Positions 57,355-64,000 of a stretch of 64,000 nucleotides of DNA are shown here, in pieces. This stretch comes from Enoplosus armatus. Lineage: Eukaryota > Chordata > Actinopteri > Centrarchiformes > Enoplosidae. A program made the translations under genes and the position numbers. The stretch is taken from assembly GCF_043641665.1 (NCBI RefSeq), contig NC_092188.1, positions 15,645,704 to 15,709,703 on the forward strand. The letters run 5' to 3'. The notes under the pieces were generated by a model. That model made no database searches. It was given only the letters and a program-made list of their open reading frames with translations, and had not been told where the DNA came from. Numbering within the stretch: position 1 is the first letter of the stretch; each line of letters starts with the position of its first letter.

Positions 57355-60276
57355 CTGGAGGGACAGGGTGCGAAAATTAATACAAAAATGCAGGAGTTGA
57401 ATTAGAGCTGGCTAAAACTAAAAATAGTTTTTTTAGTACCTTGTATGATGCCGTACAGCTTGTCCTGGTCTTTGTTCTGCTCCCTCCACAGTCGCAGCAG
57501 CTGGAGGACCTGCTGCTGGGGAGAGCAGGCCTTCTTCAGCTTCTCCAGGCTCTTACGATCCACCCTCCGCCCGGGAAGACTCTCCAGCAGCCGCTCCAGG
57601 GGCACCGAGGACAGTCGCAGCGAAGAGAGTGACTGGAAGACCGCCTCCTCACACAGGGTCACATCTGGAGGAAATTGTAAGAGAGAGACAGAGAGACGGG
57701 CTTAGAAACATTTTTTATTGGCATTATCACACAATAAATAATATGATCATGTTGATGCGGATCTTGCTGGACATTTTGACAGCTTAAAGCACGAGGAAAT
57801 AAAAGCTGAATTCACAAGCTATAAAATGCAACTTTGGACAAATTAAGATACTCGTAATAGTTTTGTTGCTCCAGCCTTACTTGGTCTGTTATGGCTAGCA
57901 GCTAATGGCTAACGATCGCTTATGTTAGCAAACAGATAGTGCTGTCTAATTTAACAATTTAATCCTTTGTGCTGTGCTGTGCATTAATATCTGACTATAA
58001 TAAGTAATTTATTTCTGACTATGATGAGTCATTTCTCTAACATCATGACACTTGTGCGACAGTTTCACAATGTCCTAACCATTATCATGCATTTGTCACT
58101 TGTGGTCACAGTGATTTCTGTTCAGCAAAAACTCCATAGTGTCACTTAAATCTTCTGACTGTGGCCCTCGTACGTGAGAATGAGTGGGAAACGTGTTTTT
58201 AAAGTTTCCTTATTGTAATCGTAAGCTTAGCGGATGTTAAAGGTTCATAGCAGAGGGCACATTACGCAATTGGACCAATTATCCAATCAATCAAAATCTA
58301 TTCTTCACAGAGCTTCCATGTGGTACACAGGTGATCATCTATTATATGTCTGGATTTGTTTATACGTGTTTGTATGTGTGTGTGTGTGTGTGTGTTGAGA
58401 CTGTGGTGTTGTAATTTGACCACAATAGAATAGAGGATTTCCTCTCTTTCTGTTCTCCATTGACAGCACGGAACCACCATTGACATCAGTCTGACTAGCC
58501 AAACCAAACGCAGCCCATCTGTGTTGCTCAAAAGCAACCAGAGCTGCGTCCACTGAACTGAAGCGAATAAGGGTGAGCTGCGCTGAAACGTGCTGGAATG
58601 TTCTTTGCGGTTGAGACGCACTGCACCACGCACAAACCTACGCTATTTCATCATCACATTGCTTTACATTTCTGCAAGCCAAGGTCTTCTGTGCCTTCCT
58701 TATAAGGCAATAGCATTTTTGTGAAGAGCGTGGTTCTATTTTTTCTTCAAATTAGGGAAACCCCAACCTGACACCAATTATATACCCAGAACAGTAAAAC
58801 GTAAATACGATGTGAAACATTTGAAATTAAATTGCAACTGTATTCCACAATTATGAAGCATTTCTGTAGTCATGCATGTGTAAAAATGTTTTCGGACTGA
58901 CTTGCAAAACATGAGGGACACCAGTAAATGAAAAAAACGTTTAATAAAACCAACATCAGTGTAGTATGATTGAGCTTAATGTGAAGAGGATATTAGGCTC
59001 GTTTCTCTGATGTCTGGATGATGTAAGCGTGGCTTGCCCTGTAATTGCCATGGACATCCTGGTGGTTTCTCCAAATCACGCAGCAACTTTGGGAATCCCA
59101 ACTGCTTTTAATTTCACATTTTTTGTTAAAATAAACTGCTCCAAGATCTGCTGCAGACAATCTGCGGTTGTGTAGTCCGCAGTAAGACAATTTGTGAATG
59201 AATGTTTGAGGAGAGCATCACCATCCCTGAGGGACAGCAGCTTTGTGTGTTTCCTCAGTGTGCCAGGGTCTGTACATCAGTATGTGTGTGTTCTTCAGCG
59301 GTTTCTCCTGCTCTGGGAATGCAGTGTCATATTTGAGGCTTCTCCTCTAAAATTAATTGCCAGCATCTGTCATAATTTCAGTCTGAGTAACAAAGGCTAG
59401 CCAGCTCGTCTTGTGTCTCATTTGTGCTTGACTCAATTTCCTCTGTTATTGCAGTTGGAGGATGTCACAGTTGAAGGAGTAATTGATCCATCATGGGTCA
59501 TTATGACAGTAGTGCCATAAACATCCCCCTTAACCCAGCTCTGTCTTTTCTCTCTTGTGTTGGTTTTCAGACATGCAAGAAAGATTTGGAAAATAATGGA
59601 ATCTGGACAAGAACCTGACCGAGGAAATCCCCTGCCTTCAGGAATGAAAATGAGCACATGTCTGAAATAATTCAGCTCTGACTGATTTTAAGTTGTTGAC
59701 AATTGAGGTTTGCTCAAAAACATCATCACATGTGTGTGTGTGTGAGTGTGTGCTGTGTGTACACTGTACAAACAATTCCAGCCTGCATTAGTCCTAAAAC
59801 CTCACCATACAATTCCTATTAGTGATTAAACTCTACTGCAGAGTTGTAACGTGTACATGACAATGATAATCTGACAAGATGCAGGACCAATAGACTTAAG
59901 AACTAATTTGTCCCCACTGAAATTGGCCTTTAAAATGTCTCACTGTGATTTTTATATTGTATTTATTGTCAATTGTTTGTCTGATAGTTATGTGATTTCT
60001 GCTGGCTGTACACCAAAATGCCCCTCGGGGATAATACCTGAACCTTGAACTTGAACCTATATGTCTTACCAGTGTGGCACAGAGTGGGGTGCTGGGAGCA
60101 CTCCAGTGTTGGTGTCTTGTCACAGATGCTGTCTGAAGAGGACGTGCCCCATCTCAGTGTCTTAAAGCCCAAATCTGAGCAGTTTCTCTGGGGCTGACAT
60201 GGTTCGGTGGAGGAGCCACCAGTGGAGAAATGACCAGCGGGACAACGTTCACACACAGTGTCACTCACCGGGGTAC
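56960..60276 (-). CDS. tnfrsf11b: TNFRSF11B (osteoprotegerin), exons 3-5, 5' partial
   Basis: OPG is a secreted decoy receptor for RANKL and TRAIL that limits osteoclast formation. Exons 60070-60276, 57440-57664 and 56960-57354 join in frame (827 nt). They encode the end of CRD3 and CRD4 (TVCERCPAGHFSTGGSS), then death-like domain 1 (VTLCEEAVFQSLSSL, LLRLWREQNKDQDKL) and death-like domain 2 (VNHCERKVSRCNSL, LLHLWKTANYDLDLAKGL). The order and exon breaks match mammalian OPG, including DVTLCEEA at the exon 4 start. The exons for the signal peptide and CRD1-3 were not found up to 64000 and should lie further right. tnfrsf6b follows downstream on the same strand. Confidence 0.93.
57440..57664 (-). 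CDS. tnfrsf11b: tnfrsf11b exon 4 (death-like domain 1)
   Basis: It encodes VTLCEEAVFQSLSSLRLS, then LERLLESLPGRRVD and QVLQLLRLWREQNKDQDK, LYGIIQ. Human has DVTLCEEAFF and LLKLWKHQNKDQD at the same places. The acceptor is CCTCCAG and the donor GTACTA. Confidence 0.95.
58371..58394. repeat. (TG)n microsatellite
   Basis: TG tract in tnfrsf11b intron 3. Confidence 0.95.
59986..60056 (+). mobile_element. Possible LINE 3' tail with TTGAAC repeats
   Basis: 'aatgcccctcggggataata' followed by 'ccttgaacttgaacc' resembles fish LINE tails (aattgcccctcggggat type). It ends only 13 nt from the exon 3 donor. Confidence 0.45.
60070..60276 (-). CDS. tnfrsf11b: tnfrsf11b exon 3 (CRD4)
   Basis: It encodes TPVSDTVCERCPAGHFST, then EPCQPQRNCSDLGFKT and SSSDSICDKTPTLECSQ, equivalent to human TPERNTVCKRCPDGFFSN. 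The acceptor is CCTCCAG and the donor GTAAGA. Confidence 0.93.
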
Positions 60277-61499
60277 CTGGAGGAGATAAACACGCAATGA
60301 TTCTATGAATGAAAATGTGATTTTGACAGAATTTATACTATTGACCATCAAAATGTTCATCTTACACTTGTCAGCCATTTTCAGTGTATGAACATGACGT
60401 GCAGCACACACTATAGCTGATCAAACAGACATCAAGATGATGTGATTCTAACAACTATAACCACAACAACGTGACAACGCATCAGGGACGACAGAGGACT
60501 GTGTGATTCTGGGAATGACTCACGCTCGGTTTCTATATCTCGTTTTTTGCACAGGAAATACCACATAACTTGGGTGATGCAGAAGATGAATTTGACTACT
60601 ATTACTATGACGGCATGTGACTTAAACCGCCATGCAAAGTGATTTGTCGGCTGATTTTTCAGATTGGCTGACAGGAAAATCAACTTTTAAGAAAAAGTAT
60701 GTTTAGCTTTAACTATAACATCATCATGCAATGACATGCGACTTGTGTGTTCTAACTTATCAAAACATTAATATAAATGTGTACAAATTTGCTTTTAATG
60801 GGAAAGATTCTTTGATAATCTGATCACATATGGTAATGACTATGACATCATAATGCATGTAAGATATTTTTAACAGATGATGTAATAATATTGTTGATTA
60901 ATAGTATCTGAAAAAAGATTTTACTGCATTTTGACAAGTCGGCAGTTACCATGATAACATTACAGTAAACCATAACTTCTGATATATGATCAGCAACACG
61001 CATGATGTGTCCAAAACGTGAAACTAGTCACTCACATGCTGATTTTATATTTATCTCTAAGGCATAGAAGTGAAAGTGTGTGGGAGGATGAGTCATGCTC
61101 ATAACAGATTTAACCTTTGATTAGTTTCCCGCTATCATGGCACAGCATGTTCTTTTCTTGAAAACATTTCACCGTTTAGCATAAAAACATGAAACCACTG
61201 ATATGCATACAGCAAAGTGCTAATGTTTCCTGATGCGCCACTGAAGACAGAGCATGTAGGGTACGTGCATGATGGTGTGTTAATCTAAGTATAGTACTAT
61301 TTCATATGTTGGCACTGATCTTTTCTCAGAAGTTCCTCTGTCAATGCAAAATCAGCATGTTACCACTTTACTATCACAAGAATTAGCTTCCGGTGACATT
61401 TAGAGCAGATGTGCTAGCTCTGCTGTCTACATTATAAAGGGATTTATTAATGAAATAAAGTGGCTGAAAATGCATAGATTAAAAAACATTAATATATAA

Positions 61500-61950
61500 A
61501 GAAGAGCTGAAACGCTTAGTTGAAAATTAATTGGCAACTATTTTGATAATCAGTTATTTTTCAAGCAAAAATGATAAAAAAAAAAATCACTTGGTTTCAG
61601 CTTCTCAATTGTGACGATTTCCTGCTTTTCTTTGTCTTACAATATACTAAACTTAATTTAATTATAATATCTCTGGCTAAATTCAAGACAATTGTAAACC
61701 ATGGTAAATGACTTAGGTACTTAGCTTACCTTTAGCTTTATTCTATTATTTTAATATTATTCTCTATTTTTAGGCTTGTTTTATCTCTTGTCTGATTTGT
61801 TTTGTTGGCAAAAAGTCCAACCTCAATGGGATTTACCTGGTTAAATAAAGGTTAAATTAAAACAAATCTTTAGATAACATTATATAGACCAGACAAGACA
61901 ATAATTGCCAGAATAACTGATAATGAAAATAATTGTTAGTTGCATGCCCA
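61500..61950 (+). repeat. Interspersed family C copy carrying a LINE-like insertion
   Basis: The left end 'gagctgaaacgcttagttg' and 'ggcaactattttgataatc', and the right end 'aactgataatgaaaataatt' then 'gttagttgcatgccc', are the recognised ends of this family. Between them, about 61655-61865 ends 'gggatttacctggttaaata' then 'aaggttaaat', typical of an L2-like LINE tail. Confidence 0.7.
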
Positions 61951-63795
61951 ATATAAAGGGAAACATTCCTCGCATTGTTTCATTCATTCGTTGGTTCTTT
62001 CTTGTATACTATATTATATTATATTATATGTTCCACTGTGAATTTGCTAGTCAATACTGACAGAACCAGTTTCCACAAACACAGATAAACCAGCTAGAAA
62101 CAGACAAATCAGGAGATCAATGAGAAAGGAACGGAGTCATAAAAAGGCATGTGTTGTTGGAAGACTGAACCGTCAACATCCTGTGGTTTAAAAGGTCTAA
62201 ACCACAACTCAAGGCATTACATAATAAGTCCTTCAGCTTCAGGGAGGGGAATCCCCTGAAATGCTGTCTCATGTCTGCAGAGCTTCATTAGACTAAGATT
62301 GTAGAACCATGTTAGAGGAATTTATGGAAAATGTTGTCTCATCTGTGAGTGGTGTTAGCGCTACAGGGGTCAGATAGTAACCAGAATCAGTGGAAAATGT
62401 TGATTCATCTATGCAGTGACTGGATTCTGGTCTCAGGTCTGAGATGAAGTCATGAGAAGTGTAGTGCCAGTTTGCGCTGCGGTTCCAGCAGAAATATCAG
62501 ATTCTGTTTGCTGGAATGTTGAAATTCAACATCAGCCTCTCTTTAACTTTCCCACAATCTCTACTGACGCACGGATCAGCAACGAATATGAGGTCAGACA
62601 TCCACCGCTATAATGACACCCTCAGTTGCATCTGGCTTAAGGATTGACTGCATGCAGTGCTGCATTGTGAGAAAAAGAGCTTGGACTCAGCTCTAAAACT
62701 GATGTTGATGCTGACACTACAGCAGAGCACCTGTGATTCCTGACCAACATGCAACAAAAGACAAAACATTACCCAAATATTCGTGATCAGTTTAAGAGAC
62801 CGTCTGTGTCTTCGGAGGGACATGGTTGACATACTAGTCTGTTAAAATATAATTTCTCTCATTCTTCAGAGAAAGAAACGCATCTCTTATACATAACTTC
62901 TTTGTTAGGACTCAAACAGCAGCAGCAGTCTGAGGGATCTGCAGGTGTCCTAAATTAGTCCATTAGTTAATCCATTAGTTAATTCATTAGAGATAAGTAC
63001 AGTATTTTCACACAATGACCAAGTTATCCCATAATGTATCAATAAAGAAATCTTTATGGTAGTCATTATATTTGAGTCAAGCTGCAGTGACTTCTAAGAG
63101 GAAGTGCAGATTCAGGTATGCAGGGGAAAGGTTTTGCCATTTTAGACAAAACAAACAGGACGATCCGTATCTTTAAAGTTTCCTCTTTAATTATGCTGTA
63201 TAATATGAGTAATTATGTACGAAGAGGAACAAGTGATAAAGCGCTTTGGAGAAAATGTCACACCATTCTCTATTGTTAATTTTTAACAGCTAACACTCAG
63301 AGATGATTGGACCAACCAACAGCAGCTGATACTTCTGCAGACAGGAACATGAGAATTCGAACCCACAATGTGTGATGACTGAAATTACTAATATGTAAGT
63401 GACAATTATTTAAAACTCCAATAAAAACAAATGGGAAATGGTCAGCTTCCTTCACACAGATAAAACCTCTAAAAATAAATAAGTAATCTAATCAAAAGTG
63501 AACTGACGGATAGTGTTACGTACATCAACTTTGCATGTATGTAACATCAGTTATGAGGAAGTACTTCTTGCAACCAAAGTGAATAGGTCAAAGCCCAAAT
63601 AAAGTCATTCTGGTTCATTTGACATTACACACACATGAAAAAAAGTTAAATGTTAATCTGACTCATAGTGTCAGGTGCCATGACAGGATGGAATATGTTG
63701 ACATTCTTCACAGCGATTATAGTGACAGAAGTTGTACCTCAATGGAATTAAATAAAAGGCTGTGTTTGCAATCACTGGAGTTCATGGAAAATATA

Positions 63796-63796
63796 C

Positions 63797-63822
<26 letters not shown>
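63796..63822. repeat. (TA)n microsatellite
   Basis: About 26 nt of TA. Confidence 0.97.
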
Positions 63823-63827
<5 letters not shown>

Positions 63828-64000
63828 AACAACATGAGGATGACATTTTATTTCCATCAGAAATATTCAGCATAACAAACAACAGCAATTCTTTGAATTT
63901 AATTTAAAAAACCTTTAATCCAGTAATCAGGAAGCTGTCATCTTTTTCTCCTTTGACCAAAGCTCATTAAAACAGAATGTACCTCTCAGTAAATCATGTC

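Larger units (their letters stand above)
57665..60069. other. tnfrsf11b intron 3, no gene seen
   Basis: A 2.4 kb intron with a (TG)n tract at 58371-58394. At 58430-58630 is a higher-GC stretch that may be an unclassified interspersed repeat. A LINE-tail-like sequence lies next to exon 3. Confidence 0.65.
60277..64000. other. tnfrsf11b intron 2 (partial), no exon seen
   Basis: No minus-strand frame with the expected cysteine pattern of exon 2 is present. It contains interspersed repeats (61500-61950) and a TA microsatellite at 63796-63822. Confidence 0.6.

Noticed and set aside
57441..57705. Two plus-strand frames opposite tnfrsf11b exon 4
   Set aside because: They are antisense shadows of the death-domain exon.
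60277..64000. Search for tnfrsf11b exons 1 and 2
   Set aside because: No frame with the expected cysteine spacing was seen, including the minus frame at 62608-62832.

Overview
The window is vertebrate nuclear DNA, most likely from a percomorph-type teleost fish. Coding sequence occurs only as short exons bounded by GT-AG sites. The introns are AT-rich and full of CA/TG, TA and CT microsatellites, together with interspersed repeats I recognise as common in spiny-rayed fish genomes. There are no operons, no prokaryotic signals, and no tRNA or rRNA that I could see.

Three genes lie head-to-tail on the minus strand. From right to left these are: (1) the 3' half of tnfrsf11b (osteoprotegerin), exons for the fourth cysteine-rich domain and the two death-like domains, 60276 to 56960, with its first exons beyond the right edge; (2) a complete five-exon tnfrsf6b (decoy receptor 3) gene, 54838 to 52278, encoding 294 residues; (3) the 5' part of carmil1 (LRRC16A), starting at 50335 and leaving the window on the left after 20 coding exons (544 codons, last exon ending at 3539). 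Every exon was placed by translating the minus strand, matching the protein family from memory, and checking that splice sites and phases join without a break.

The rest is introns (carmil1 intron 2 alone is 19.3 kb) and two short intergenic regions. The carmil1 start sits next to a GC/CpG-rich block (about 50430-50830). tnfrsf6b has a TATA box close to its start codon. Most of the many short open frames are chance frames in introns, CA repeats or purine tracts.

Functionally, the two TNFR genes encode secreted decoy receptors: OPG binds RANKL/TRAIL, and DcR3 binds FasL/LIGHT/TL1A in mammals. CARMIL1 is a cytoplasmic leucine-rich-repeat protein that regulates actin capping protein. I found no new multi-gene system. 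The most interesting signals are carmil1 exon 13, whose acceptor is separated from a consensus-like branch point by a TG repeat of about 79 nt while a complementary CA repeat follows its donor; the linkage of two decoy-receptor genes that lie on different chromosomes in humans; a transposon nested in another repeat with a clean target-site duplication; and a new-looking MITE.
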